DNA of 64,000 nucleotides from Rhodococcus yunnanensis NBRC 103083 (GCF_001895005.1 NZ_BCXH01000005.1:124001-188000); one strand, 5' to 3'. Shown: positions 9,633-20,398, counted from the first letter of the stretch. The notes: generated by a model not told the origin, from the sequence alone. Program-made: numbers and translations.

Positions 9633-9648
9633 ATGCATGCGCATGCAT
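9633..9648. promoter_or_regulatory. 16-bp perfect palindrome, probable MarR operator for the efflux gene
   Basis: ATGCATGCGCATGCAT is a perfect palindrome lying 21-36 bases upstream of the DHA2 transporter ATG at 9669. MarR dimers bind palindromes of this size. Its position next to the ribosome binding site suits repression of the efflux gene. Confidence 0.55.
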
Positions 9649-9668
9649 CGAAATGGGGAGGATCGCTC

Positions 9669-11093
9669 ATGAGCAATGGCGGCGAGCAGCAGGTGAAGAG
9701 TCAAGAATCGAGCCTGGACCCGGCATTCCTGCAGATGGCGTTGGTCCTGTTGCTGGCGATGCTGATGGCGTTGCTCGACGAGACCATAGTCAACGTCGGA
9801 GTGAATTCTCTGACCACCGAATTCGGAGCGGCGCTCGCGACGATTCAGTGGGTGACGGCGGGCTACATACTCGCGGTTGCTGTTGCGACGCCGGTCGCGG
9901 GGTGGGCGATCGACCGGTTCGGCGGGCGAAGAATGTGGTTGGTCGCCGTAGCGGTATTCCTGGTCGGTTCACTGCTCTGCGGTCTCGCCTTCTCTGCCCA
10001 GTCTCTGATCGTGTTCCGCGTCGTACAAGGTCTCGGCGGCGGCATGATCATCCCGGTCGTGCAGACGGTGTTGGCGAGAGCCGCGGGTGAAGCCCGAGTC
10101 GCCAAGGCGATGGGCCTGATTTCGATTCCGTTGACGCTCGGTCCCATCCTCGGACCGATCATCGGTGGAGTGCTGATCGACGCGGCAAGTTGGCGGTGGA
10201 TGTTCTGGATCAACGTTCCGATCGGGGTCATCGCGTTGGTTCTCGGGGTGCTGAAACTGCCCCCTGACGAGAAGCAGCACGCAGCAGGCGCTTCCCTGGA
10301 CATCATCGGATTGTTGTTGGTGTCACCAGGATTCGCGCTGATCATCTACGGATTGACCACTGCAGGAAGTGGTGGGAGTTTCGGCGACGCCCGAGTTGTG
10401 GTTGCCTTTGCTCTGGGACTGGTGCTTCTTGTCGGTTACGTCGTGCACGCAGTCACGACCGCGACGACGCCGTTGATCGACGTCACGATGTTTCGTAACC
10501 GCGGGTTCGCCTTTGCGGTGGTCACGATGTTCTTGGTGGGCGCTGTGGCGAACTCGATCCTGTTGCTCACCCCGCTCTACCTGCAGCAATCTCGAGAGTT
10601 CGACGCCTTCCACGCGGGCGTGCTACTGATTCCGTCCGGCGTTCTCGGCGCGGCCGGTGCGATCTCGTCCGGCAAGCTCGCCGACAGGTTCACCGCACGG
10701 ACCACATCGAGCGTCGGCATGCTCATCACCGCGGCCGGTGCGGCAGGACTGGTGGGCGTCAGCGCCACGACCAGCCAGATTCTTGTTCTGGCGGCCGTGG
10801 GAATCACGGGATACGGAATCGGCCTGACCGCGCCGGGGACCATGGCCCACATGTACAAGGTCGTCGGGGAAGAGCGCGCTGCGCGGGCGACGAGTGCGTT
10901 GTTCATTTTCAACCAGCTCGGTGGTGCCATCGGAATTGCGTCGGTTGCAGTGCTTCTGGAGAACAGGCTCGGTGATGCGCAAGACAGTCCGGCATCGGCG
11001 TACGGCGACGTCTACTGGCTCATCGTCGGATTTGCTCTCGTCGCGGCGATCTCGGCTGTTCTCATCCCTGGAAGGTTCCGTATCGATCGGTGA
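9669..11093 (+). CDS. DHA2-family MFS multidrug efflux transporter (EmrB/QacA-like)
   Basis: 475 aa, 14-helix DHA2 type. Motif D1 appears as LLDETIVNV near residue 26, motif A as GWAIDRFGGRRMW, motif B as RVVQGLGGGMIIP and motif C as LGPILGPIIGGVL. It exports drugs or toxic metabolites with proton exchange. Start ATG 9669 has GGGAGG six bases upstream; the 12 upstream codons in frame overlap the operator palindrome and are rejected. Control by the divergent MarR is inferred. Confidence 0.93.
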   Translation: MSNGGEQQVKSQESSLDPAFLQMALVLLLAMLMALLDETIVNVGVNSLTTEFGAALATIQWVTAGYILAVAVATPVAGWAIDRFGGRRMWLVAVAVFLVGSLLCGLAFSAQSLIVFRVVQGLGGGMIIPVVQTVLARAAGEARVAKAMGLISIPLTLGPILGPIIGGVLIDAASWRWMFWINVPIGVIALVLGVLKLPPDEKQHAAGASLDIIGLLLVSPGFALIIYGLTTAGSGGSFGDARVVVAFALGLVLLVGYVVHAVTTATTPLIDVTMFRNRGFAFAVVTMFLVGAVANSILLLTPLYLQQSREFDAFHAGVLLIPSGVLGAAGAISSGKLADRFTARTTSSVGMLITAAGAAGLVGVSATTSQILVLAAVGITGYGIGLTAPGTMAHMYKVVGEERAARATSALFIFNQLGGAIGIASVAVLLENRLGDAQDSPASAYGDVYWLIVGFALVAAISAVLIPGRFRIDR

Positions 11094-11174
11094 CGTTCCG
11101 TGCAGGACTGCGAGGTGAGCGGCGCAATAGTATCGCCGGCGTGGGCCCTGTGCTACGCATCCGATGTGCAGGCG

Positions 11175-12227
11175 TCATGGCCTGGCGATCAACAGCCCAT
11201 TGGCTCCGGGAGCTGTCTCGAGCAGGTCGTGCGTGTCGACGTGACGAAATCCTGCTTCGGAGAGCAACGTGCAGTACTCCTCGCGGGTTCTGTTTCGGCC
11301 CGAATGTGTTTCGAGAATCATGTGGATACCGTGCATCACTGCTGTTTCGGGTGTCGACTTCGTGGCGTCGTCGAAGAACGTCTCCGCGACCACGATGGCA
11401 CCACCGGGTTCGACGGCTGCTCTGCACCGGGCGGTCAGCGTGACGACGTCCTCGTCGGACCAGTCGGCCAGGATATTCGAGAGCAGAACGATGCCGTGGC
11501 CCGTCGGTATCGGGTCGCGCCAGAAGTCGCCGGCGACCAGCTCGAACCGGGGCTCGCCGTTCGATCTGGTCGAAAGGTTCTCCGCCGCGATGTCGATCTT
11601 GTTCGGCTGGTCGAACAGTGTGAACCGTAGAGATGGGTAGTGCTCGGCGAGTTCGAGGCAGTACGCCCCGATGCCACCCCCCAGGTCCAGAACGGACCGG
11701 GACTCGCTGAAGTCGAACGAGCGGGCAATCACCGACGCGGTCCATCGTGTTCCAGGGTCGAGGGCGCCTCGACTCATCGCGTGAGCAGCCGCTGGGTCCC
11801 GGTGGGCGCTGAGCGGCTGCTGATTGGGCCACGACGTCGGTGTATCGGTTCGGATGGCGTCCGCCAGCGTCATCCACCCTTGATATCCACGAAAGTCGTT
11901 CAACAGTAGGTAGTCACCGAAGAAATACCGGGTGCCGCGGACTAGGAACTCTGCCGCAACAGTGCTGTTGGAGAAGAGCGTCTCGCCTGTGCCGAGATCC
12001 TTTCTCGTGATGATGCCTAGGCCGACGCAACCGTCGAGCAGGAGTTGCGCGGTTCGCACAGGCAGGTTCGTCGCGGCGGCGAAGTTCCGCACAGTCGTCC
12101 CCGACGGTGCGCGGTCCAGCGCGTCGAACGTCCCCAGCTCGACTGCCACGGCCAGCAGGCGTGCCCGGCGAAAGCCTGCGGCGATGGTCATCAACGACAT
12201 GGGGCTCACAGTGGTGTGTTCGGTCAT
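11175..12227 (-). CDS. SAM-dependent O-methyltransferase (family 2 type)
   Basis: 350 aa. An N-terminal winged-helix dimerisation domain (FDALDRAPSGTTVRNFA, LLLDGCVGLGII) is followed by a Rossmann domain with the SAM motif VLDLGGGIGAYCLELA near residue 190 and LSNILADWSDEDVV. This layout is that of hydroxyneurosporene/caffeate-type O-methyltransferases that act on small secondary metabolites. Start ATG 12227 (MTEHTTVSP) has only a weak ribosome binding site; 304 upstream in-frame codons overlap the opposite-strand glycosyltransferase and are rejected. No pathway partner is obvious. Confidence 0.87.
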   Translation of the reverse strand: MTEHTTVSPMSLMTIAAGFRRARLLAVAVELGTFDALDRAPSGTTVRNFAAATNLPVRTAQLLLDGCVGLGIITRKDLGTGETLFSNSTVAAEFLVRGTRYFFGDYLLLNDFRGYQGWMTLADAIRTDTPTSWPNQQPLSAHRDPAAAHAMSRGALDPGTRWTASVIARSFDFSESRSVLDLGGGIGAYCLELAEHYPSLRFTLFDQPNKIDIAAENLSTRSNGEPRFELVAGDFWRDPIPTGHGIVLLSNILADWSDEDVVTLTARCRAAVEPGGAIVVAETFFDDATKSTPETAVMHGIHMILETHSGRNRTREEYCTLLSEAGFRHVDTHDLLETAPGANGLLIARP

Positions 12228-12401
12228 GTGCCCGAGTGTTTCGAGTGGTGGTCGAGCGGCACTCGACTCTCTCTGGAGGTCGAACGTGCTCTCGTCGCCG
12301 ATCCGGACAATTCGTTCACATCGCCCGAAAGCGGAAATCCCAAGTAGGACAACAGAGGTGCGCGGCCGTCGACGAATCGGCGCCGAGGCCACTGGTAGTG
12401 C

Positions 12402-13418
12402 ATGATGACGATCATGTCCAAGGCCGAGTCCGTCGAGATTCTCTACGACGCGCGCACCGATGTGGATCAGTGGGCTCAACGTCACGCCGAGGGTGAGGTA
12501 CCCGATCGGTACCCCTACGGGCTCGATCGGGTAGCGAATTACGGCGTCGACGTCGTCGCGCGCAGGTCGCCCGACCCGCTCGAGGGGATACCGGGCCGCC
12601 TCGAGAGACGGCTCAGCCACAGCTGGCGACACGGTTCCACTTTTGCCCGCGGCGGCCCACTGCTCAGTTGGGACGAGCGGGCAGGCATTCCGGCTGTGCT
12701 CACCACACGCCGTCCGGTCATCACGGGTGCCATCTGGGTCAACGACGATCCGTACCGTCTGGCGGCGTTCGCGCTTCCGAAAGCCGCGGCCGTCTGGGCG
12801 TGCTCGACGGCGCAGCTGCCTGCTCTGCGCGGGATAGGTGTCGCGAATCCGGTGTACGTCCCCATGGGGATCGATGCCGATTTCTTCACCCCGCAACCAC
12901 AGACCACCGGAGCCTCCGTTCTCGGAGTCGGCAACGACAAGCACCGAGACCACGCGACGTTCTGCGCAGCCGTGAACCGACTCGCGCCGAGCCTCGGCGC
13001 CCACGTGGAACTGGCCACCAGGCTCGACGTCGGCGATCCCGGCCGGGTCGACGTCATCCCTCATCTCTCGCATGCCGACCTGCGTGACAGATACCGCGCG
13101 GCACGCGTCGTCGCGCTGGCATTGCATCCCAACGTGCACGTCTCCGGCGTCACCGCACTACTCGAAGCCATGGCGTGCGCACGGCCCGTCGTCATCACCG
13201 ACAACCCCGGCATCCGGGAGTACATCGAAGACGGGGTCACCGGATTCCTCGTACCTGCCGGTGACGTCGATGCCATGACCGCGGCGATCGAGAAGCTACT
13301 CCGTGATCCCGCGATGGGCGACGAGATGGGCTTGCGTGCCAGAAAGACCGTCGAAGCGCGTTTCACCACCGAGATCCAAGCCTCTGCACTCGCGGAGTTG
13401 ATCAGAACAGCTTCCTGA
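12402..13418 (+). CDS. Glycosyltransferase, GT4-like
   Basis: 338 aa. The C-terminal half has the GT-B nucleotide-sugar domain: LEAMACARPVVITDNPGIRE, DGVTGFLVPAGD and a terminal helix region. The N-terminal half (YDARTDVDQWAQRHAEGEVP) is a divergent acceptor domain. It would transfer a sugar from a nucleotide donor, probably to a wall polymer or small molecule. Start ATG 12402 lacks a clear ribosome binding site, and ATG 12417 (MSKAES) is possible. It is a monocistronic gene divergent from the O-methyltransferase. Confidence 0.85.
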   Translation: MMTIMSKAESVEILYDARTDVDQWAQRHAEGEVPDRYPYGLDRVANYGVDVVARRSPDPLEGIPGRLERRLSHSWRHGSTFARGGPLLSWDERAGIPAVLTTRRPVITGAIWVNDDPYRLAAFALPKAAAVWACSTAQLPALRGIGVANPVYVPMGIDADFFTPQPQTTGASVLGVGNDKHRDHATFCAAVNRLAPSLGAHVELATRLDVGDPGRVDVIPHLSHADLRDRYRAARVVALALHPNVHVSGVTALLEAMACARPVVITDNPGIREYIEDGVTGFLVPAGDVDAMTAAIEKLLRDPAMGDEMGLRARKTVEARFTTEIQASALAELIRTAS

Positions 13419-13446
13419 CGAGGCCCACCGGCTATCGTCGTCGGGC

Positions 13447-13818
13447 ATGGGCGTCGATCTGCGGTACCAGTCCGTCAGGCACTCTCGCTGGGGGATGGTC
13501 TTGATGGTGGTCGTGGCGGTGTCGGCCGCGTTCCTGCTGATCGACGGGGTCGTGAACACCGACTGGATTCAGGTGTTGTGGGTCGCGCTTCTGGCTATCT
13601 GCGCGGCAGGTTGGTGGAACGACGGGCCACCCCGGCCGACGCGTCGGGAATCATCGCACGCCGGCCGACTACTGGTCAGCGCTGCTCTTGCCGCGGCGGG
13701 AACGCTCGTGTTGATATCGCAGGATTCGTTGCTGTTGCAGCTCGCGGGCGGGTTGCTCGTCTTCTCGGCCCTGTGCGGGGTCGTCGCGTTCTGCTTTCGG
13801 TTACGCGCGAACGAGTAG
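13447..13818 (+). CDS. Small membrane protein, unknown function
   Basis: 123 aa with four predicted membrane segments in two pairs: WGMVLMVVVAVSAAFLLIDG, VLWVALLAICAAG, LLVSAALAAAGTLVLI and GGLLVFSALCGVVAF. A basic Arg/Pro-rich loop (PPRPTRRESSHAGR) lies between the pairs. No family recognised. It starts 28 bases after the glycosyltransferase and may be co-transcribed. Confidence 0.65.
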   Translation: MGVDLRYQSVRHSRWGMVLMVVVAVSAAFLLIDGVVNTDWIQVLWVALLAICAAGWWNDGPPRPTRRESSHAGRLLVSAALAAAGTLVLISQDSLLLQLAGGLLVFSALCGVVAFCFRLRANE

Positions 13819-13861
13819 TCGCTTTTCGATCTCCACCGGCAGACCGTGAACCGGTCGGTCC

Positions 13862-15370
<1,509 letters not shown>

Positions 15371-15400
15371 TTATGGTGAAGGGGGAAGTTACGGTTTCGT

Positions 15401-16360
15401 ATGGGTTTCACGACGAACAACATTCTTGCCCGCCGTGTTGCACAGGCTGTCGGTCTGGCAGGCATCGCAGTGGGTGCCGTTGCCGTCGCTGCAATGTTCA
15501 CCGATTCACCGATCAACCCGCTGATCGCAGCAGCGTCCTTCGTGCCCCTCCTCCTTGTCGTCACGGTGGTCACGGCAGTGATCTGTCTCGTATTTCGGCG
15601 CTGGATCCTGCTGGCGGTCTCTGCCGTGCTGATCGGCCTGGCCGCCTCGGTCGTCAGCCCGCTGTACGTCGCGAACGGCCAGGATGTCGACGGTCCCTCG
15701 CTCCGCGTGATGCAGGCCAACCTGCTTTTCGGCGCGGCGGATCCGGCAAGCCTGGTCGAGGAGGTACGCACGAGGAATGTGGACGTACTGACCGTCCAGG
15801 AACTCACCGTGACCCTGGCAAGCGCACTCCGCGACCAGGGGCTGGACGAGACGCTGCCGTACAGCTACGCGATTCCCGACGAAAGCGGCGGCGGAGGCGC
15901 CGGGATCTACAGTCGATACCCACTCTCGGACACCCGCGAACTGAACGGATACGGACCCACCAACCTCGCCGCGACGGTCGGATTCTCGACCCCGTTCACA
16001 CTCCTCGCCGTGCACCCCGGGCCTGCCTACGTCACCCCTCCCGACGTGTGGACGACCGAGCTGAAAAACCTGCGCGACGCCCTCGCCGGCACCGATGGCA
16101 ACGTCGTCGTCAGTGGCGACTTCAATACCACCTACCTGCACAAGCAGTTCCGAGAACTACTCGCGGCCGGCTACACCGATGCGGCAGACCGATTGGGGAT
16201 GGGAATCGTGCCGACGTATCCCGCGGACAAACCGTATCCGGCAATCGTCGGCATCGATCATGTGCTCACCAAGGGCGCCCAGGCGACGTCGCTGGAACGC
16301 ATCGAGATCGAAGGCTCGGACCACCACGGCTTGATCGTCGACGTCGTGATACCGAGCTGA
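15401..16360 (+). CDS. Membrane-anchored endonuclease/exonuclease/phosphatase family protein
   Basis: 319 aa. Three N-terminal membrane helices (about residues 8-90) are followed by an EEP fold: MQANLLFG, the Mg-binding Glu in VQELT, GDFNTT, and C-terminal GIDHVLT and SDHHGLIVDV with the catalytic His. This is the YafD-like arrangement with the catalytic domain outside the membrane. The substrate may be a phosphodiester lipid or nucleic acid. The start is 40 bases from the RAE, so rifamycin responsiveness should be considered. Confidence 0.85.
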   Translation: MGFTTNNILARRVAQAVGLAGIAVGAVAVAAMFTDSPINPLIAAASFVPLLLVVTVVTAVICLVFRRWILLAVSAVLIGLAASVVSPLYVANGQDVDGPSLRVMQANLLFGAADPASLVEEVRTRNVDVLTVQELTVTLASALRDQGLDETLPYSYAIPDESGGGGAGIYSRYPLSDTRELNGYGPTNLAATVGFSTPFTLLAVHPGPAYVTPPDVWTTELKNLRDALAGTDGNVVVSGDFNTTYLHKQFRELLAAGYTDAADRLGMGIVPTYPADKPYPAIVGIDHVLTKGAQATSLERIEIEGSDHHGLIVDVVIPS

Positions 16361-16372
16361 GTGCGCGCCGGT

Positions 16373-17107
16373 TCACGCGAGACGCAGCAGGTCCAGCACC
16401 AGAAAGGCCGGTGCGCGTGAGAGTTCCGCGTGGTCCTCAGGCCACCGCTCCAACATCGACTCCGTGGGACGAGGCTCGATGAGTGAGCGGATCACGAACC
16501 CGGAATCGGTTGCAGCGGCCGTCAACGAACTCAGCGGCTCGCGCCAGAATCGAACCTCGTACGACTCGGTGTCGGAGATGTTCCAGGTGTCCGACTCCAT
16601 GACGACATCGAAATACGAGCCTGCCTTACGTGCAAAGTCCGAGGCCGGATGTCCGGTGGACACCACGCACCGCCCACCGGGACGTAGGAGCCGGAAGAAC
16701 TCCCCGAACGTGGCGGAGCGATCGGACGAATAGTGAATTGCCAACGCGCACACGATCAGATCGAACGATTCGTCGTCGTAGGGCAACGTGGAGTCGAGAT
16801 CCGCGCGACGGATGTCCACCTCGCCGCCGACTCGTTCCTTGGCCAGGCGGACCATCTCTTCGCTAGCGTCGAATCCCCGGACCCGTGCCCCGGCGTCGAC
16901 CAGTTTCTGTAGGTAGAAGCCCGGGCCGCACGCGGCATCGAGAACGTCCAGACCTTCGACAGCGCCGATTGCGGCGAGCACAGCAGGACGGTCGTAATGC
17001 GCGTTGTACGCTCCGTCGGCGGCGTGGTCGACGAAACTGGCGCCCATCGCGTCGTACACCGCCCAGAGGTTCTCATCCACGGCAACGAACATACGGCGTC
17101 GACGCAT
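16373..17107 (-). CDS. Class I SAM-dependent methyltransferase
   Basis: 244 aa. SAM-binding motif I is VLDAACGPGFYLQKLVDAG near residue 55, followed by GFDASEEMVRLAKER (motif II), and LIVCALAIHYSSD with FFRLLRPGGRCVVS (motifs III and IV). It belongs to the UbiE/Methyltransf_11 group of small-molecule methyltransferases. ATG 17107 is used; ATG 17092 (MFVAVDENL) is equally plausible because neither has a clear ribosome binding site. The substrate cannot be deduced. Confidence 0.84.
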   Translation of the reverse strand: MRRRRMFVAVDENLWAVYDAMGASFVDHAADGAYNAHYDRPAVLAAIGAVEGLDVLDAACGPGFYLQKLVDAGARVRGFDASEEMVRLAKERVGGEVDIRRADLDSTLPYDDESFDLIVCALAIHYSSDRSATFGEFFRLLRPGGRCVVSTGHPASDFARKAGSYFDVVMESDTWNISDTESYEVRFWREPLSSLTAAATDSGFVIRSLIEPRPTESMLERWPEDHAELSRAPAFLVLDLLRLA

Positions 17108-17163
17108 CTGGTGGTAGTCGCGGGATCGTCTCCGACTTCTGCTCGAGGTGATCCGGGAGTGCG

Positions 17164-17745
17164 ATGATGTCCATCATGCCTGCCCTCGTCGGACCCGCGT
17201 CAGCGCCGAATGTGCTGAGCTGCCGGGACCAACCCGTTCTGCCCGGACCCGGCATCGTGGTGCGCCCCTGGATCGAGCGGGACGCCGACGCTGTGGTGGA
17301 GGCGTACACCGACCCCGACGTGCAGCGGTGGAACATGCGCTCGATGGACGACGCCGACGAGGCACTGGCGTGGATCAAGTCGTGGCGGACACGATGGTCG
17401 GTCGACAGCGATGCTGGCTGGGCGATCACTCTGCCTGACGGCACGGTCGCCGGGGCAGTGTCACTACGCGGGGTCCATGCGCCGTCGTCGAGTGGTCAGA
17501 TCTCCTACTGGGTCCTACCCGGTATGCGCGGGCGCGGTCTTGCAGCCCGAGGAGTCGAGCTCGTGACCGCCTGGGCCCTCGACGTCGCGGGACTGCAACG
17601 GTTGTGGCTGACACATTCGGTGCACAATCGCGCGTCGTGCGCGGTCGCCGAACGCGCACAATTCGAACACGAAGGCACGCTCCGGCGATACATGCTGCAT
17701 GCGGACGGATGGCACGACGTTCACCTACACGCGCGAATCGCTTGA
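17164..17745 (+). CDS. GNAT acetyltransferase, RimJ/RimL type
   Basis: 193 aa single GNAT domain. It begins with a VRPWIERDADAVVEAYTDPDVQ strand-helix, has an acetyl-CoA-binding segment ISYWVLPGMRGRGLAARGVE near residue 115, and ends with NRASCAVAERAQFEHEGTL and a WHDVHLHARI strand. This is the Acetyltransf_3 subgroup that modifies N-termini or small amines. The start ATG has GGGAG five bases upstream. It is divergent from the methyltransferase. Confidence 0.88.
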   Translation: MMSIMPALVGPASAPNVLSCRDQPVLPGPGIVVRPWIERDADAVVEAYTDPDVQRWNMRSMDDADEALAWIKSWRTRWSVDSDAGWAITLPDGTVAGAVSLRGVHAPSSSGQISYWVLPGMRGRGLAARGVELVTAWALDVAGLQRLWLTHSVHNRASCAVAERAQFEHEGTLRRYMLHADGWHDVHLHARIA

Positions 17746-17784
17746 CGTCACGGGTAGTTCCAGAAACTCACGTGTGCCGCATCG

Positions 17785-18390
17785 TCATATCCGCGCGGGA
17801 TCGACCGCGACTCCGGCTCGGGCGAGATCAGCTCGTAACGTTCGAATTCCAGTGAACAGGTGGGTGGTCAGCCCCAGAGTGCGGGCACCGGAGAGTTTGG
17901 ACTCCGAATCGTCGGCGAAGAATACCTGCGGGCCGTCGCAGTCCAGAGCGTGCAGCACATGCTCGAAGGCGCGGACGTCGGGTTTGACGAAACCGATATC
18001 GGCAGAATTGAAGATCGCGTCGTAATGACCGTCGATGCCGGACTCGGCGACCTCGCTCGCAATGGTGTCGGTGCCGTTCGTCAACACCGCTACCCTCAGT
18101 CCGAGTGCGCGCAATTCATCTGCCAGATCAAGCATTTCGGCATCGACGGTAGGCAGCCGGCTCGACCACTCCTCGGCTGCTTCGGTGCTGCGAACCCGCT
18201 CACCGATCCTGCGAACCCACTCGTCTCGCGTGATCCGGCCCGTCGTGACCTCGGTGAGAAGTGGCTGCGAAAAGGCGGAACCCTCGAGCACTCCGAGGGC
18301 CAGACCATGGCGGCGTTCGATATCGGCGACATCATCGACGTCGAAGTGCCGGATGACACCATCGAGGTCGAACAGGACTGTGCTGATCAC
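17785..18390 (-). CDS. HAD-superfamily hydrolase
   Basis: About 201 aa. Motif I is FDLDGV at the N-terminus (nucleophile and general acid Asp), motif II VLTNGT, a Lys in GFVKPDVRAFEHVL, and motif IV FFADDSESKLSGA. The small helical cap fits a phosphoglycolate/epoxide-hydrolase-like subgroup of phosphatases. I chose GTG 18390, just before STVLFDLDGV. The 12 codons from 18426 precede the conserved domain and approach the SDR stop at 18431. The gene follows the SDR on the same strand and is likely co-transcribed. Confidence 0.85.
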   Translation of the reverse strand: MISTVLFDLDGVIRHFDVDDVADIERRHGLALGVLEGSAFSQPLLTEVTTGRITRDEWVRRIGERVRSTEAAEEWSSRLPTVDAEMLDLADELRALGLRVAVLTNGTDTIASEVAESGIDGHYDAIFNSADIGFVKPDVRAFEHVLHALDCDGPQVFFADDSESKLSGARTLGLTTHLFTGIRTLRADLARAGVAVDPARI

Positions 18391-18430
18391 AGCTCGGACA
18401 GTAGCGCGGTCGACGACTCGTCGCACCCAC

Positions 18431-19267
18431 TTACTTCTCGTCGGCCACTCGTGCAGGGCGAGTTCGATTGTGATCGAGTAGGTTCTGTGTGTAGGCGTCG
18501 AGGGCTCGCGCCGCGCCGGGGTCGAATCCCCGGTCGCCGACGCCGACTCGGCGGCCTTCGACGAAGGCGCTTAATGCTTCGGCGGGAGGGTTCCCGATCA
18601 GCTCGATGATCGGATCGGCGGCGAGCGCGATCGGTTTGGCCGAGCGACGCATCTGCTCGACCATGATCGAAGTGGCAGCGTCGTACTGACCTCTCTGCGC
18701 CGTCGCCGTGACGCCAGGGTGAACCAGGGCGTATCGGATCGCGCTGCCTGGGTGCCGTTCGGCGAACGACACGCCGAGCAGATCGTTGAGCTTGCCGCCC
18801 TGTCCGAGTGCAGCGCCGCCACTGTAGTTCCCGACCAATTGGAGGTCGTCGAAGTTCGCTGCTTCCAACGGCGCTCCTGGCCCCGCGACGTTGACGATCA
18901 CGGGTGAGGTTGACCGCTCGAGCGTTTCGGCGAGGTGGTGTCCGAACAGGTAGCGACTGAGATAGAAGTGAGCGAACGTCGATTCGATCCCGTCGACGGT
19001 CTCGGTGCGATCGGAGCGGTAGAAGCGGGCACAGAACACGAGGGCGTCGATGGCTGGGTACGAGGTATTGATCTTGTCTATCGCCGCGTAGTTCTCCTCG
19101 ATCGAGTCCAGATCGACCCGAAGAAAAGTGCCGCCGGCATTCTCTATCGCTTCGCCTTGTGTGGGGTTGCGTCCGATCACGACGACCCGGTCACCTCGGG
19201 CGATGTAGAAATTCGTAAGGTACCGGCCGATGCCGTCGGTACCTCCGGTGATGACAATTGTGCTCAT
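18431..19267 (-). CDS. Short-chain dehydrogenase/reductase-like protein lacking the catalytic Tyr
   Basis: 278 aa Rossmann protein. The cofactor motif is TGGTDGIGRYL at residues 7-17, followed by VVVIGRNP and VRVDLDS-type elements, and a VIVNVAG strand. In the active site the usual YxxxK is GQGGK, so Lys and the following Asn are kept but the Tyr is Gly. It resembles SDRs of the retinol-dehydrogenase/oxidoreductase class, but activity is doubtful by the normal mechanism. It forms a minus-strand run with the HAD and PHP genes. Confidence 0.82.
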   Translation of the reverse strand: MSTIVITGGTDGIGRYLTNFYIARGDRVVVIGRNPTQGEAIENAGGTFLRVDLDSIEENYAAIDKINTSYPAIDALVFCARFYRSDRTETVDGIESTFAHFYLSRYLFGHHLAETLERSTSPVIVNVAGPGAPLEAANFDDLQLVGNYSGGAALGQGGKLNDLLGVSFAERHPGSAIRYALVHPGVTATAQRGQYDAATSIMVEQMRRSAKPIALAADPIIELIGNPPAEALSAFVEGRRVGVGDRGFDPGAARALDAYTQNLLDHNRTRPARVADEK

Positions 19268-19306
19268 CTCGTACTTTCGGTGGTTTCGGGCCGGCCCAGA
19301 GGTTGG

Positions 19307-20398
19307 TCACGCCAGGAATATCGGGTTGGTCAGTGCGGCCATGTCGCCGCCGAAGGTGCGTACTTCCAAACGAACGAAGGCCGCGGGTTCCGAAACAGTC
19401 CACTCCAGCTGGCCCACACCGCTGCTGGGCATTGTCGCAGAGCGCGTTTCGCCCTGTTCGGTGTAGAGACGGACAAATCCGGACGGCACACCTGCAACCT
19501 TCGCGCTGACGAGGAACGGACTGTCGCCGGTGTCCAGGCGATCGCCGATGCCCGCGGAACGCCCCCGCGTGGATGCAGTGAACGAGATGTCGACCGTGGG
19601 TTCGGCAGCGATCCAACATCGGCCCGTCCTGATCCCGGTCATGATCGCCTCGACGTCGAGCCGCTCGGAGGCGACGACCGTGTGAGGAGCGCCGATCTGA
19701 CCGTCCAGATGGGTATCGCTGTTGCCGATCATCGGTTGCCAACGACCACCGGGGACAACAGCGTTCAGCCTGCCCACCCAGTGCAACAGCGCCGCTTCGT
19801 TGTCCGCCTGCCACGGCATGGTCGAAGTCCACGCGCCGTTCCATACTTCGACAGCGTCGAATCCGTCGTATGGATAGCGGAACGTGCCGGACTGGTAGGG
19901 CGCATGGGGGTGAGCAACGATGCAGATCCCACCCGACTGGTGGACATGATCGAGATGTCGGTCGATCACATCGTCGGCGGCTTCGTATCGCCAGTCGATC
20001 ACTTGCCCGTTCGCGATGCCCAGCGCCAGCCAGTGGCCGTCCTGGGTCGTGACTTCCTCACCCAGAATGACCAGCAGCTCGCTGTCGTCAGCGTGGTCCA
20101 GCCAGGGCTGGTGGGCTGCGGCTGTGTTGTGGTCGGTGGTAGCGAGAAAATCCAACCCGAGTGAGCGAGCCTGCACGGAAATTTGCTGCACCGTCAGCGC
20201 TCCGTCGGAGTGCACCGAATGAACGTGGCAGTCACCTCGGAACCATCGGCGAAGGACTTTCGCACCGATGGATTTGTCGTACTCCTGCCCGCCCACACGA
20301 AGAAGGTAGACGATGCAGGCGCCACGTGGGGATTCAGCACGGCTCGAATTCTTGGTACATTCACCATCGAACGCGACTGGCGTCGGGTGGAACTCCAC
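19307..20398 (-). CDS. PHP-domain metallohydrolase, CehA/McbA family
   Basis: 363 aa. The PHP metal-binding motifs are clear: RGDCHVHSVHSDG near residue 54, FLATTDHNT, ILGEEVTT, IVAHPHAP and GNSDTH near 230. A C-terminal beta region follows (SGFVRLYTEQGETR...). CehA/McbA proteins hydrolyse carbamates or phosphoesters; the substrate is not deducible here. The only in-frame start after an upstream TGA is GTG 20398, with no good ribosome binding site, so the N-terminus is uncertain. It is divergent from the AICAR transformylase-like gene with a 65-base gap. Confidence 0.82.
   Translation of the reverse strand: MEFHPTPVAFDGECTKNSSRAESPRGACIVYLLRVGGQEYDKSIGAKVLRRWFRGDCHVHSVHSDGALTVQQISVQARSLGLDFLATTDHNTAAAHQPWLDHADDSELLVILGEEVTTQDGHWLALGIANGQVIDWRYEAADDVIDRHLDHVHQSGGICIVAHPHAPYQSGTFRYPYDGFDAVEVWNGAWTSTMPWQADNEAALLHWVGRLNAVVPGGRWQPMIGNSDTHLDGQIGAPHTVVASERLDVEAIMTGIRTGRCWIAAEPTVDISFTASTRGRSAGIGDRLDTGDSPFLVSAKVAGVPSGFVRLYTEQGETRSATMPSSGVGQLEWTVSEPAAFVRLEVRTFGGDMAALTNPIFLA

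Noticed and set aside
12241..12266. TCGAGTG...CACTCGA inverted repeat between the O-methyltransferase and the glycosyltransferase
   Set aside because: Arms of seven with a 12-base spacer made of common CGA/TCG words; too weak to call an operator.
12228..13139. 304-codon N-terminal extension of the O-methyltransferase
   Set aside because: It lies wholly antisense to the glycosyltransferase and adds no domain; the methyltransferase domain begins right after ATG 12227.
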